From Fibrobacter succinogenes (GTDB lineage: Bacteria > Fibrobacterota > Fibrobacteria > Fibrobacterales > Fibrobacteraceae): a stretch of 38,394 nucleotides of DNA. Within the stretch, counting starts at the first letter, position 1. The number at the start of each line of letters is the position of its first letter. Below the pieces are notes generated by a model. That model did no database searches and was not told the DNA's origin. It was given only the letters and a program-made list of their open reading frames with translations. The stretch is from contig CACXXH010000015.1 in assembly GCA_902771595.1 (NCBI GenBank), positions 1-38,394 on the forward strand, read 5' to 3'. The position numbers and the translations under genes are program-made. This document shows, in pieces, positions 7,128 to 16,085 of the stretch.

Positions 7128-8429
7128 TTAGCTGTGCAGGTATTCCACGATGGCGTCGTGGATCGTGGTGAACACGCTGCGCAGTTCGTCTTCATCCTCT
7201 TCCAAAAGCGTCACGCGGAAGCCCTTGAGGTCGGTGCAGAAGCTGGTACTCGGCACCACGCAGATGCCCTTCGCGCCCAGCAGGTAGTACACGAAGCGGT
7301 AGTCCAGGTTCGTGGTCTTGCTGCACCATTCCTCGACCTTCTTCTTGATGATCGGGTTGTCAATCTTCAGGCTCTGGTGGCTGTTGAGCGTGCCTTCGCG
7401 GAAGATGATGGTGTTGTAGAACGCGCCGTAAGTCGGGTTGAAGTAGAGTTCCGGGATGTCGGAAAGGATTTCGTTGATGATGGCGCTGCGGCGGCCGATC
7501 TTTTCGTTCAGCGCGGCGCGGTGTTCGGCAAAGCGCTTGTCGCCCAAAACGCGCGGAATCGTCATCTGCGGGAGCGTGGTCGAGCAGACTTCCACCATCT
7601 TGGCGTTGTCGATGGCGCGGCAGAAAGCGTCAAACTGTTCGTCCTTGTCGCGGTTGTAGTATTCTGCCCAGCCGCAACGAGCGCCCGGCCACGGGTATTC
7701 CTTGGAAATACCCTTGAGGGCGATGCCCGGCACATCGCCGATGTATTCGGCAAGCGCGTAGGCGTGAGCGCCATTGTACGTAATCTTGTTGTAGATTTCG
7801 TCGCAGATGATGAACAGGTTGTAGCGCTTCGCGATATCCACGATTTTCTGGAGGATTTCGAGCGGGTAGACCATGCCGGTCGGGTTGTCCGGGTTCAAAA
7901 TGAGGATGCCCGCGATGCTCGGGTTGTACTTCACCTTGTTCTCGAGTTCTTCGAGGTCCGGGTACCAGTGGTTTTCGGGCTGGAGCCTGTAAGTGATCGG
8001 GGCCGTGTGGGCGTGGGCCGCTTCGGCGGAACTGTGGGTGGAATAGGCCGGAGCCGGTCCGATAATGCGGGTGTTCATCGACAAGAGGCCGTAGATGGTG
8101 GCGATGGCGTCGCCGAGGCCGTTGAAGAACAGGATGTCGTCGACGTTGATCTGGGCGCCGCCGAGCTTGTTGTTCTCTTTCACGAGAAATTCGCGGGTCT
8201 CGAGCATGCCCTTGGAGGGGCAGTAACCGTAGCTGCGGTTCGTCTTGGCGAGGTCCACGACGATATCCTTGATCCAGTCGGGAATCTGGCACTTCTTTTC
8301 GATCGGGTCGCCGATGTTTTCCCAGTGGATGGGGAGGCCGAGTGCCTTGAGCTGGTTTGCCTTCTTCACGATCTCGCGGATTTCGTAAGAGAGTTCCTTG
8401 GCACCTTCGCTCAATAGTCTTCTGCGCAT
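7128..8429 (-). CDS. Class I/II pyridoxal-phosphate aminotransferase
   Basis: A 433-residue fold-type I aminotransferase of the AspC/AlaA kind. Visible are NPDNPTG (substrate and cofactor binding), DEIYNKITY (PLP-ring Asp and Tyr) and GISKEYPWPGARCGW, with the PLP-binding Lys and the phosphate-binding Arg. Length and motif order are normal for the family. The exact donor and acceptor cannot be read from the sequence; alanine or aspartate transamination is most likely. ATG 8429 has AGGAGC six bases upstream, and an extended -10 promoter is visible at 8473-8478. It is the first gene before the rRNA methyltransferase. Confidence 0.88.
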   Translation of the reverse strand: MRRRLLSEGAKELSYEIREIVKKANQLKALGLPIHWENIGDPIEKKCQIPDWIKDIVVDLAKTNRSYGYCPSKGMLETREFLVKENNKLGGAQINVDDILFFNGLGDAIATIYGLLSMNTRIIGPAPAYSTHSSAEAAHAHTAPITYRLQPENHWYPDLEELENKVKYNPSIAGILILNPDNPTGMVYPLEILQKIVDIAKRYNLFIICDEIYNKITYNGAHAYALAEYIGDVPGIALKGISKEYPWPGARCGWAEYYNRDKDEQFDAFCRAIDNAKMVEVCSTTLPQMTIPRVLGDKRFAEHRAALNEKIGRRSAIINEILSDIPELYFNPTYGAFYNTIIFREGTLNSHQSLKIDNPIIKKKVEEWCSKTTNLDYRFVYYLLGAKGICVVPSTSFCTDLKGFRVTLLEEDEDELRSVFTTIHDAIVEYLHS

Positions 8430-8472
8430 TTTAAGCTCCTGTATAGGTATCGAAAATTCTTTTTGCGGTGTA

Positions 8473-8478
8473 ATTATA
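8473..8478 (-). promoter_or_regulatory. Extended -10 promoter of the aminotransferase gene
   Basis: Read leftwards the sequence is TGCTATAAT, a consensus extended -10 (TGnTATAAT); the -35 region is poor. The predicted leader is about 37 nt and carries AGGAGC before the ATG. Confidence 0.55.
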
Positions 8479-8539
8479 GCATATAATTGTTCAAGAATTT
8501 CCGTTAATCCTTGTGTTTAATGGTTAAAATCGGGATAAA

Positions 8540-8568
8540 TAAAAAAAAACAGCCGTTTGCGGGGCTGC
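8540..8568 (-). terminator. Intrinsic terminator ending a small minus-strand transcript
   Basis: Read leftwards, CAGCC, an 8-base loop and GGCTG are followed by ten T in a row. It lies between two genes and cannot serve the downstream aminotransferase, so it implies a separate short transcript from about 8720. Confidence 0.6.
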
Positions 8569-8597
8569 CCTTGAAACTTTCAATCTGTTTTTTCGCG

Positions 8598-8705
8598 TTA
8601 TGCGTTACAGACGCCTGTTTCTCTGGACAGCCCCATAATAGCTCGGGCTGCTGCCGGGCTTGCTGCAATCGCTGCTGCGAAGGTCTGTCCAAAAATTTCG
8701 TTCAT
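8598..8705 (-). CDS. Possible 35-aa small protein or small RNA
   Basis: Minus-strand frame of 35 codons (ATG 8705 to TAA 8598) beginning MNEIFGQTFAAAIAASPAA and ending GLSRETGVCNA. It is alanine-rich and lies just upstream of a T-rich terminator. A GGAG is 14 bases before the ATG, farther than ideal. The same DNA contains a long imperfect hairpin (GGACAG...CTGTCC), so the product could be a structured RNA instead. No family is recognised. The independent terminator is the main support that something is expressed here. Confidence 0.35.
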   Translation of the reverse strand: MNEIFGQTFAAAIAASPAAARAIMGLSRETGVCNA

Positions 8706-8850
8706 TGCCGCAAATTTAGCTCCGGATAATGCAAAATTCAAGGTCTTTGCTATCAATAATACTCCAATATGGAATATCCGTGTGTAATATTATCGTAATA
8801 AAAATATTGCATTTTGCGTAAATTAAAATAAAATACCTCGGAGGCAACCT

Positions 8851-11800
8851 ATGAATACCAAAATTACTGGTACTCTCATGACCATCTGTTTGGGCATTTC
8901 TGCCTGGGCCGGAGCGCAGTTCCCGATAGCGGAAGGTGATTCGGTTTTCATTGATGATTTTGCAGATGGAAATTATACCTCCAATTTCGGTCCTTGGGAA
9001 ATTTCGAAGGATACCAGCTCCGCTACGACTTTCGAAAAGTCCATAGTCCAAGGCGAGGAATCCTTCAACTTTTTGAGGGTGGATTATACGCTTGCTCCAA
9101 GAACGGTAACGCTCCTTTCGTCTGGAATACAGATGACGAATCCGTTTATCGAGATCAGAGTCTTGCTGGATGAGGGAGGCAACCCGGTCGATTTGTCGTC
9201 TTGTACCGAGATCCATTATGATTATCGTTCGACTGGAACTATGATGATGATGGGGTCTTATTCTTTTGGCATAATCGGTGGTGAAAATGCGGACACGCTG
9301 AGCGTATCAAGTATGCCTGGCGTGAGCGGTTGGATACCGGCGACTATTAAGTGGTCTAATTTTGAAGCGGCTTCGATTAACGATATCCGGCAAAACGTCC
9401 TGGCTTTCAGATGGAAAATGCAATCCGCCATGATGGGTTCGTCTTCTTCCGGAACATTTGACATCGCCAATATACGGTGCTTGAATCGTCCGCTCTTTAT
9501 GGTGGAATTCTATCGTGGGGACCAACTTCTGTATAGCCAGGAATACGCTCGCGGGGATTCTCCGTGGTATCCTTTGGGCACATCACTTGGCTCCTCCGAT
9601 AAATACGACTATCGCATTGTTGGCTGGGAACCGGAACTCGCTCCCGTGACTGCGGCGGCATCTTACCAAGCAATCGTAGACAGCACGATTCGTTCCTATG
9701 AAATTACTTTCAGGAGTGAGGACGGGAGCCGCTTGTTGGAGCAGGAACTGGAATATGGAACCATCCCGAGCTATGCCGGTCTCGAGCCCACGAAGTTGCC
9801 GACGGTCGGGTACACCTACACGTTCAAGGGCTGGGGCGAATATTCGTGCGGTTACGTGGATAAGCAATACTGCGAAGATTATGGCGACGATGAACCCTAT
9901 TGCTACACTGAAGAAGAGTACGAATGCGGAACGAAATATTTCGCGACACTGCCGCCGGTCACGAAGGATGCCGAATACCGTCCGGTCTTTGATTCTACCG
10001 CCAATATCTATACCGTCAAGTTCGTTGATTACGATGGCCGTGTCTTGAGCGAAAGCCAGTATGCGTATGGGACGAAAGCGAATGGGATTGCTATTCCGAG
10101 AACTCCGTCGCGTGCCCCGAACGGCGATGTGATATATGTCTTTAATGGCTGGCTCCCTTCTGTTTCCGATGTCCGTGGAAATGCGGTCTATGTCGCAGAC
10201 TATTCCGCACAGAGGGAAGTCGATGGAGAAATGGTCGATGCGGAACTCTATACGGTGACCTTCGTCAATGGCTCCGAAGTTCTGCAGGTCGGCGAGTACG
10301 AAGCCGGTGCTTATCCCGAATACACGGGCGAAACGCCCACGAAAGATTCTACAGAAGAACTTGTCTATTATTTCTACGACTGGGAAGACCAGAATGGCTG
10401 GGGTATCGAAAATGTTGAGGAGAATAAAATTTACACGGCGCTCTTTGACAGCCGGTATCGCCAATACTGGATTGTTTTCGTGGATGACGACGGTTCCGTG
10501 CTCGATTCCGTGCAGATGGAATACGGAGATCGAATCTATTCGCCGGATGTAAATACCAAGTCGTACAATGACGGGTTCGATTTCGAAGGCTGGACTCCTG
10601 AATTCAAGCGCGTGACAGGACGTGCCGTCTATCAGGCCAAGTACCGTTACAGGGTGCTTTGGGGTGAAGATGGTTATTATGGCAGCGACTGGTGCAGTAT
10701 CGGGGAAGTCCCTGACGGCAGGTATGTTAATCCGAGCAAGCAACCGACAAGCGAATATACTTATGAGTTTGTCGGATGGGATCGTGAGCTTGCGCCTGTA
10801 ACGGATACGACGACATATAGGGCGGTATTCGTCAAGCAGCCGCTCCCCAAGGCGTATACCGTGAATGTTGCCGAGGGCGAGTCATGGCTTGTCGACGATC
10901 TTGAAGATGGTGATGAGACGACCCTGCAGGGCGGAACATGGTTCGTTTACGATGACAACGGCGAAGTGGATGACGACGGCACGCCTTACCATTCCGAAAT
11001 TTCCAAGATGGTGGCCTTGAATGGCGATAGCGGCAACGTGATGAGCATCCTGCATAAGATGGAATGCTGGGATAGGGGCAATGGGCGTATCAGGTGTCGC
11101 GGCTGGCTTGGTGCGGGCTTGACGCTTGCTGCCGAAGGGGCTCCTGTCGATTTATCGCAGTGCAACGCCATCCAGTATGACTATCGCGGCACGGCTCACC
11201 GCTTTAAGGTCGAAAGCCTGTACGATGATGAGGATGAAGACTATTTGAGGACGGTTGTTAATGCGAGTGAGACTTGGACGACGGCTACGATTTACCGCAG
11301 CGACTTGGACGAGGAAAATTCCTATGCGGACCTTGCTTTCACGCATGTGACGAAGTTCGTGTGGAGCGACATGCCGGGTGAGGGAACCCTGGAACTCGAT
11401 AACATCAGGTGTGTCAAAAAGCCGAGTCATGTCGTAAAATTCTATAACGGCGAGACGCTTGTTGATAGCGCGAGCTACGCCGAAGGTGAACTGCCGCAAT
11501 ACAGGGGCTCAACAGGCGAGTGGGAGTTTGCGGATGGGATGAATACGGAACGCGTGTACTACCAGTTTACCGGTTGGAGCCCGGAGATTGCCCGCGTGAC
11601 CGGGGATGCCGTGTATACGGCGCAATTTGATGAGCAGGTTCGGACATACCAGATTGAGTTCAGCGTTAATGGCAATTGGGACTATGAGTATTTGGAGTAC
11701 GGTGTTATGCCCGAATACAACGGCTCGCTGACAAAGGAACCGGATACCTATTGTGCCGAATACTCGTTTGACAAGTGGGTTTCTTATGATGAATCGGAAA

Positions 11801-14800
11801 ACGCGGTAGAAGGCCTTCAGCCTGTTACGGGAGAGAAGTATTATCAGGCGGAGTTTACCTGCTCGCGGCTTGTCGTATACACCATCACCTTCCTCAACGA
11901 TAACGGAGATACGATTCAATCTCGGCAGTACAAACCCGGTGAATGGATTCAAATGGAGTACCCGCGAAAGGAACCTACGGCGAAATACACGTATTCGTTT
12001 AACGGATGGTCGCCCAGTTTTCATAGCAGGGCAACCGAAGACGCGACTTATATCGCGGAATTTGACAGCACGATTCGCGATTATGAAGTCAAATTCGAAA
12101 ATCCTGATGAAAGCGCTCTTGACGGAATTACTTATTACGAGTACGGAACATTGTTCTCGGATATTTCTTACGGCGGTGAGGATCCGAATTTCTATGAAGA
12201 ATCGGACGTGGAATATGTGTTTACGGGGTGGTCGCCGGATTTGTACGGCCAGGATAGCGTGACCGGCCCCGTGACGTTTGTCGCCCAGTACAGCAAGAAA
12301 TTTGCAGTACGATTTGTGGATTACGACGGAAGAACCCTCTATGTGGACGGGGAGTACGAAAAGTTCTACCCGGAAGGAACGTCGTTCAATGCCATATTGA
12401 CTCCTGAAACTCCGTACCGTTCTCCGGATTACGATGCAAATTCGGGGGCTGATGTCGACTACACGTTCAGTGGATGGCTCCCGGCCATGGACGAGAACTG
12501 GACCCTGACGGAACCGACGACTTTCGTTGCTACCTACACGTCCGCATTCAAGAAGCATATGGTGGTCTTCCAGTCCGACAACGAGATTCTTGAACAGAAG
12601 GAAGTTGCCGAGGGCGAGGTTCCGGAATTTACTGGATGGTACGCTCCGCGCAAGTATCCCGACGAGCAGTACACTTACACTTGGAACAGCGAAGACGGAT
12701 GGGACAAGCCGCTAACCGCTGTGACTGGCCCTGTGGTCTATACGGCCAAGTTTACGCCGACGCTCAGAACGTACGAAGTCGTCTTTGTGGGCGATGACGA
12801 CGTTGAAATTCAGCGCAACTCGTATGCTTACGGTTCGGCGGTTACCGATGCACCGACGGTGGAGCAGATTCTTCACGACAAGACGGGCGAGTACCGCTTT
12901 AACGGGTGGCGTTCGGATTATGGGGATTCGTGCAATCTCGATTATGTCACGCAAAACACGACCTGCTATGCGTCTGTGGAATACAGGGTGAAATTCTATG
13001 ACGGTGATGGCAATCTGTTGAACGCCTCTAGTTATGCTAGCGATTATTACCGCTGGTACGAATACGGCGATTATCTTCAGTACTGCAGTTACGGCAAGGA
13101 AGGGTGCTATGGCGAAGAGGAGCCGACCAAGGCTTCTACCGCTGAATATGAATACTACTGGACGGGAGACTGGAGCCCGGAACTTGCAGAGTGGGTCGTA
13201 GGACCTGCTGAATACACAGCCGTTTTCGATAGTGTCAAGCGCCGGTACGAAGTTACGTTTGTCGACGAAGATGGTCGTGAACTGAAGGGGCCGACTTCGT
13301 ATGAATACGGAACCCTGGCCTCTGACATAGTACTCCCGCCCGATCCGGTTAAGGAAGGGAGCGAAACGGTGACCTATACGTTTGCCGGTTGGTCGCTGAA
13401 CACGGTGACGAGCGATGTCACCTACAGGGCTTCGTACATAGAATCGGTCAAGAAGTACCTGGTGAAGTTCGTGGACGAAGACGGAACGACGCTTGTCGAT
13501 TCGGCGAGCTACGGATATAACACGCCGGTTTCCGGAATCCGTGTGCCGGAAGCTCCTGCCAAGGCGGGATTCAGGTTCGTCGGCTGGACTCCGGAATTTG
13601 TTCCTGTGACAAGCGATGCCGTTTACAAGGCGATTTACATTGCGGACAACAAGTTCGTGATTACGTGGCTCAACGATGACGGAACGTTGCTGAAGCAGGA
13701 AGCCTACGTCGCCGGAGCGACGCCTGTGTATGGCGGGACCCCGACGAAGGTATCTTCTGTGGATTCCGACTTCACGTTCGATGGTTGGACCCCCGCAGTC
13801 GCGGCTGTTTCGAAGGATGCGGAATACACGGCGACCTACAGGGCATCTGTCCGCTCGTACAAGATACGCTTTGCCAACCACGATGGGGCGATGCTGGATT
13901 CTGCCGTGTATGTTTACGGGACCTCGGCTGAATCCATTGCGATTCCTGAAGTTCCTGCCAGGCCGTCCAACGAGTATTACACGTACACGTTTGTCGGCTG
14001 GACGCCCGCAATTGCGGATGTGGCGGGTGATGTCACCTATACGGCGCTGTTTGGCAACAAGAAGCGTGTCTATACGGTCACCTTCAAGGCGGATAACGGA
14101 AGCGTATGGAGCATGGACAAGTATTATTACAACGAGGTCGTCCGGTTCTACAGTGGCGGCCCCGGAAAGACTACTCCGGCGTGCTACTATGACTTTGATA
14201 AGTGGGAAAGGACTGTCGGTGCGAGCGATACCGTAAGGGGCGACATGGAATATACCGCGACCTATTCCTCTACTTGTTATGATATGTACTACTGGATAGA
14301 ATTCGATGATTACGTTCGCGACAGGCAGACAGGCGCTAGCTATAAGTATGGTACCAAGGTTGCCGCCCTGGTTGTCCCGAGCATATCCGATACGACCATA
14401 GGGAATTGCTCCTACAAGTTTGTCGGCTGGAGTCCGGAACTCTCCGATGTGACATCGTCGGTTGTCTACCAGACGGTGTACGAGAAAACATGCAGTGAGC
14501 AGTATGTGGTGACCTGGCTGAATTACGATGGAAGCGAACTTGAGAAGAAAACGTACAATGTGGGCGAGAAACCCAAGTACAACGGCGCAACGCCGGTCAG
14601 GGAAAGTTCCGCCAAGTTCAGCTACAGGTTTATCGGCTGGACTCCGACGGTAGTCGCCGTTACCGCGGATGCCCAGTATAAGGCGAAGTTCGATTCGACG
14701 CTCCGCAAGTACGAAATCACCTTCTGGGACCGCTTCAACCACGAAGGCTTTGTGGATAGCGTGAAGTCCGCATGGTATGTGTACGGGACGCCGGCTAGCG

Positions 14801-15456
14801 CCATTGAGGTTCCTGCGGTCGCAGATACGACCGTCGGACAATGCGCCTACGCCTTTGACGGGTGGGACAAGCCGATTGCCGATGTGACCGGAGACGCCTC
14901 CTATGTTGCGCTGTATACTTCCGCTTGCGAGGAGTTGCCCGTGTCCAGCAGTTCTGTATCTTCTAGCAGTTCCGCTGTGTCCAGTAGCTCCGCGAAGTCG
15001 TCGTCCAGTTCTGCAAAATCTTCGTCCAGCTCTGCGAAATCGAGCAGCTCGGCTAAGTCTAGCAGTTCCGCGAAATCCAGCAGCTCGGTCAAGTCTAGCA
15101 GTTCTGTGAAGTCCAGCAGCTCGGTCAAGTCTAGCAGTTCTGTGAAGTCCAGCAGTTCCGCAAAATCGAGTAGTTCCGCGAAGTCTAGCAGCTCGAAGGG
15201 CGATGCGATTGTTGCGGGTGACCTGCGGGCGAACTTCAAGATAGGATTTGTCCGCAACGTATTTACGGTTTACCAGCCGTCGCCTTCGGATGTCCGCATC
15301 CAGGTGTTCGATATGACAGGCCAACTGCTGGAAAATATCGATGAATACTTTGCCGGTTCCAGAAACTTCGACTTGAACCACTTGGATCGCGGCAATTATG
15401 TCGTGCGGGTTTGGAACGGGACTATGCAGAAGGCGACGCGAATCGTTATACGTTAA
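8851..15456 (+). CDS. Giant secreted repeat protein: 22 InlB-like repeats, two CBM11-like domains, Ser-rich linker, sorting tail
   Basis: A 2201-residue exported protein. Signal peptide (TICLGISAWAGA) is followed by a beta-sandwich domain at about 30-210 (FIDDFADGNY...FDIANIRC) and a second copy at 678-850 (LVDDLEDGDE...LELDNIRC). Both resemble CBM11/CIA30-type carbohydrate-binding domains. By eye there are 22 InlB/MBG-like repeats of 65-85 residues, six between the two domains and sixteen after; the consensus is YxVxFVDxDG...YxYG...YTFxGWxP...VTxDxxYxAxY. A KSSSS-repeat linker spans about 2029-2115, then a C-terminal domain (VFDMTGQLLENI...GNYVVRVWNG) like type IX secretion tails. Probable role is cell-surface adhesion or substrate binding. 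ATG 8851 has GGAGG six bases upstream. It appears monocistronic, ending at the terminator at 15479. Confidence 0.85.
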   Translation: MNTKITGTLMTICLGISAWAGAQFPIAEGDSVFIDDFADGNYTSNFGPWEISKDTSSATTFEKSIVQGEESFNFLRVDYTLAPRTVTLLSSGIQMTNPFIEIRVLLDEGGNPVDLSSCTEIHYDYRSTGTMMMMGSYSFGIIGGENADTLSVSSMPGVSGWIPATIKWSNFEAASINDIRQNVLAFRWKMQSAMMGSSSSGTFDIANIRCLNRPLFMVEFYRGDQLLYSQEYARGDSPWYPLGTSLGSSDKYDYRIVGWEPELAPVTAAASYQAIVDSTIRSYEITFRSEDGSRLLEQELEYGTIPSYAGLEPTKLPTVGYTYTFKGWGEYSCGYVDKQYCEDYGDDEPYCYTEEEYECGTKYFATLPPVTKDAEYRPVFDSTANIYTVKFVDYDGRVLSESQYAYGTKANGIAIPRTPSRAPNGDVIYVFNGWLPSVSDVRGNAVYVADYSAQREVDGEMVDAELYTVTFVNGSEVLQVGEYEAGAYPEYTGETPTKDSTEELVYYFYDWEDQNGWGIENVEENKIYTALFDSRYRQYWIVFVDDDGSVLDSVQMEYGDRIYSPDVNTKSYNDGFDFEGWTPEFKRVTGRAVYQAKYRYRVLWGEDGYYGSDWCSIGEVPDGRYVNPSKQPTSEYTYEFVGWDRELAPVTDTTTYRAVFVKQPLPKAYTVNVAEGESWLVDDLEDGDETTLQGGTWFVYDDNGEVDDDGTPYHSEISKMVALNGDSGNVMSILHKMECWDRGNGRIRCRGWLGAGLTLAAEGAPVDLSQCNAIQYDYRGTAHRFKVESLYDDEDEDYLRTVVNASETWTTATIYRSDLDEENSYADLAFTHVTKFVWSDMPGEGTLELDNIRCVKKPSHVVKFYNGETLVDSASYAEGELPQYRGSTGEWEFADGMNTERVYYQFTGWSPEIARVTGDAVYTAQFDEQVRTYQIEFSVNGNWDYEYLEYGVMPEYNGSLTKEPDTYCAEYSFDKWVSYDESENAVEGLQPVTGEKYYQAEFTCSRLVVYTITFLNDNGDTIQSRQYKPGEWIQMEYPRKEPTAKYTYSFNGWSPSFHSRATEDATYIAEFDSTIRDYEVKFENPDESALDGITYYEYGTLFSDISYGGEDPNFYEESDVEYVFTGWSPDLYGQDSVTGPVTFVAQYSKKFAVRFVDYDGRTLYVDGEYEKFYPEGTSFNAILTPETPYRSPDYDANSGADVDYTFSGWLPAMDENWTLTEPTTFVATYTSAFKKHMVVFQSDNEILEQKEVAEGEVPEFTGWYAPRKYPDEQYTYTWNSEDGWDKPLTAVTGPVVYTAKFTPTLRTYEVVFVGDDDVEIQRNSYAYGSAVTDAPTVEQILHDKTGEYRFNGWRSDYGDSCNLDYVTQNTTCYASVEYRVKFYDGDGNLLNASSYASDYYRWYEYGDYLQYCSYGKEGCYGEEEPTKASTAEYEYYWTGDWSPELAEWVVGPAEYTAVFDSVKRRYEVTFVDEDGRELKGPTSYEYGTLASDIVLPPDPVKEGSETVTYTFAGWSLNTVTSDVTYRASYIESVKKYLVKFVDEDGTTLVDSASYGYNTPVSGIRVPEAPAKAGFRFVGWTPEFVPVTSDAVYKAIYIADNKFVITWLNDDGTLLKQEAYVAGATPVYGGTPTKVSSVDSDFTFDGWTPAVAAVSKDAEYTATYRASVRSYKIRFANHDGAMLDSAVYVYGTSAESIAIPEVPARPSNEYYTYTFVGWTPAIADVAGDVTYTALFGNKKRVYTVTFKADNGSVWSMDKYYYNEVVRFYSGGPGKTTPACYYDFDKWERTVGASDTVRGDMEYTATYSSTCYDMYYWIEFDDYVRDRQTGASYKYGTKVAALVVPSISDTTIGNCSYKFVGWSPELSDVTSSVVYQTVYEKTCSEQYVVTWLNYDGSELEKKTYNVGEKPKYNGATPVRESSAKFSYRFIGWTPTVVAVTADAQYKAKFDSTLRKYEITFWDRFNHEGFVDSVKSAWYVYGTPASAIEVPAVADTTVGQCAYAFDGWDKPIADVTGDASYVALYTSACEELPVSSSSVSSSSSAVSSSSAKSSSSSAKSSSSSAKSSSSAKSSSSAKSSSSVKSSSSVKSSSSVKSSSSVKSSSSAKSSSSAKSSSSKGDAIVAGDLRANFKIGFVRNVFTVYQPSPSDVRIQVFDMTGQLLENIDEYFAGSRNFDLNHLDRGNYVVRVWNGTMQKATRIVIR
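14998..15196 (+). repeat. Tandem 15-18 bp repeats encoding (A/V)KSSSS linker
   Basis: About twelve consecutive (A/V)-K-S-S-S-S units with alternating AGC/TCC/TCT/TCG serine codons. Such an array can gain or lose units by slippage without changing frame. Confidence 0.85.
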
Positions 15457-15478
15457 CCTTCTATACGGCTTGATGTTC

Positions 15479-15507
15479 ATTCCCGTCCCGGAAGGGGCGG
15501 GAATTTC
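15479..15507 (+). terminator. Intrinsic terminator after the giant repeat protein
   Basis: Stem ATTCCCG / CGGGAAT with an inner CCC/GGG and a GGAA-type loop, followed by TTTCT. It ends 12 bases before the next start codon. Confidence 0.7.
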
Positions 15508-15513
15508 TATATT
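15508..15513 (+). promoter_or_regulatory. -10-like hexamer giving a possible leaderless mRNA
   Basis: TATATT followed by six bases (CGGCTC) and ATG 15520. No Shine-Dalgarno is present, and a terminator sits immediately upstream, so transcription should restart here. Confidence 0.4.
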
Positions 15514-15519
15514 CGGCTC

Positions 15520-15936
15520 ATGCAGCATTCCGCACTCTACGACCCGATCCGCAAGAAGGATGTCCCCGACACTCCCGAAGAGCGCGTACGCCAGGCGACT
15601 ATCCAGTTCTTGCTGAACGAGATTAAGGTGCCGGCGCACTTGATCGCTGTGGAATTCGCACTTGCGACGGTTGACCCGAAGACGGACGACCGCGTAGACA
15701 TCCTGGTGCACAATTTCCGCGAGGGAGCGGCAATCAACAGGCCGTGGCTCCTGGTGGAATGCAAGGCTCCCGGAGAATACACCTGGCCCGCATTGCAGGT
15801 GCAGCTCAACAAGTATCTCCAGGTATTATCGCCGAAGTACGTGATGCTCGCTCTGGGAGATGCGACTGCCTATTTCGCCCTGGATGCCGAATCGGGCCGT
15901 TTCCAGAAAATCGGCTCCTTGCCGGTCTATATGTAG
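15520..15936 (+). CDS. Orphan HsdR N-terminal-like (PD-(D/E)XK) protein
   Basis: A 138-residue protein matching the type I restriction HsdR N-terminal family (HSDR_N_2, PF13588). It opens with YDPIRKKDV...TPEERVRQ, has a helix with LIAVEF, then the nuclease core DDRVDILVH and WLLVECKAP with the D...ExK catalytic pattern. Stand-alone copies are widespread in Bacteroidota and Fibrobacterota and have no established function. No hsdM, hsdS or helicase is nearby, so a restriction role is unlikely from context. The start ATG 15520 lacks a ribosome site but is well placed for leaderless initiation. Confidence 0.8.
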   Translation: MQHSALYDPIRKKDVPDTPEERVRQATIQFLLNEIKVPAHLIAVEFALATVDPKTDDRVDILVHNFREGAAINRPWLLVECKAPGEYTWPALQVQLNKYLQVLSPKYVMLALGDATAYFALDAESGRFQKIGSLPVYM

Positions 15937-15970
15937 CGATTTTGCTCTAAAATCGCCATATTGCGAAGGA

Positions 15971-16004
15971 ATATTCCAAATAAGGGGCCGGATATTCCGA
16001 ATAA
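15971..16004. promoter_or_regulatory. Pair of 13-bp direct repeats, possible operator
   Basis: ATATTCCAAATAA (15971-15983) and ATATTCCGAATAA (15992-16004) match at 12 of 13 bases and are 21 bp apart start to start, about two helical turns. They lie 70-100 bp upstream of the FISUMP lipoprotein start, where a regulator could bind on one DNA face. Confidence 0.35.
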
Positions 16005-16072
16005 ACTTAAAAAAAACTTTCGTTTTACAAACTTTTTTCTTCTTGAAGCGTGATTTTCGCCCTAAAATTGCA

Positions 16073-16078
16073 TATATT
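16073..16078 (+). promoter_or_regulatory. -10-like hexamer before the FISUMP lipoprotein
   Basis: TATATT is followed by seven bases and GTG 16086, with no Shine-Dalgarno between: another possible leaderless start. Confidence 0.35.
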
Positions 16079-16085
16079 TTTTTCT

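Noticed and set aside
7134..8417. 427-codon open frame on the plus strand
   Set aside because: Exact antisense of the aminotransferase, which has intact motifs; Val/Ala/Asp-rich translation is typical of a shadow frame.
12712..15711. 999-codon open frame on the minus strand
   Set aside because: It is antisense to the repeat protein; Arg/His-rich translation without domains and biased codon composition of the sense gene explain it.
15520..15936. Restriction-modification system
   Set aside because: Only an HsdR N-terminal-like domain is present; no methylase, specificity or helicase gene adjoins it.
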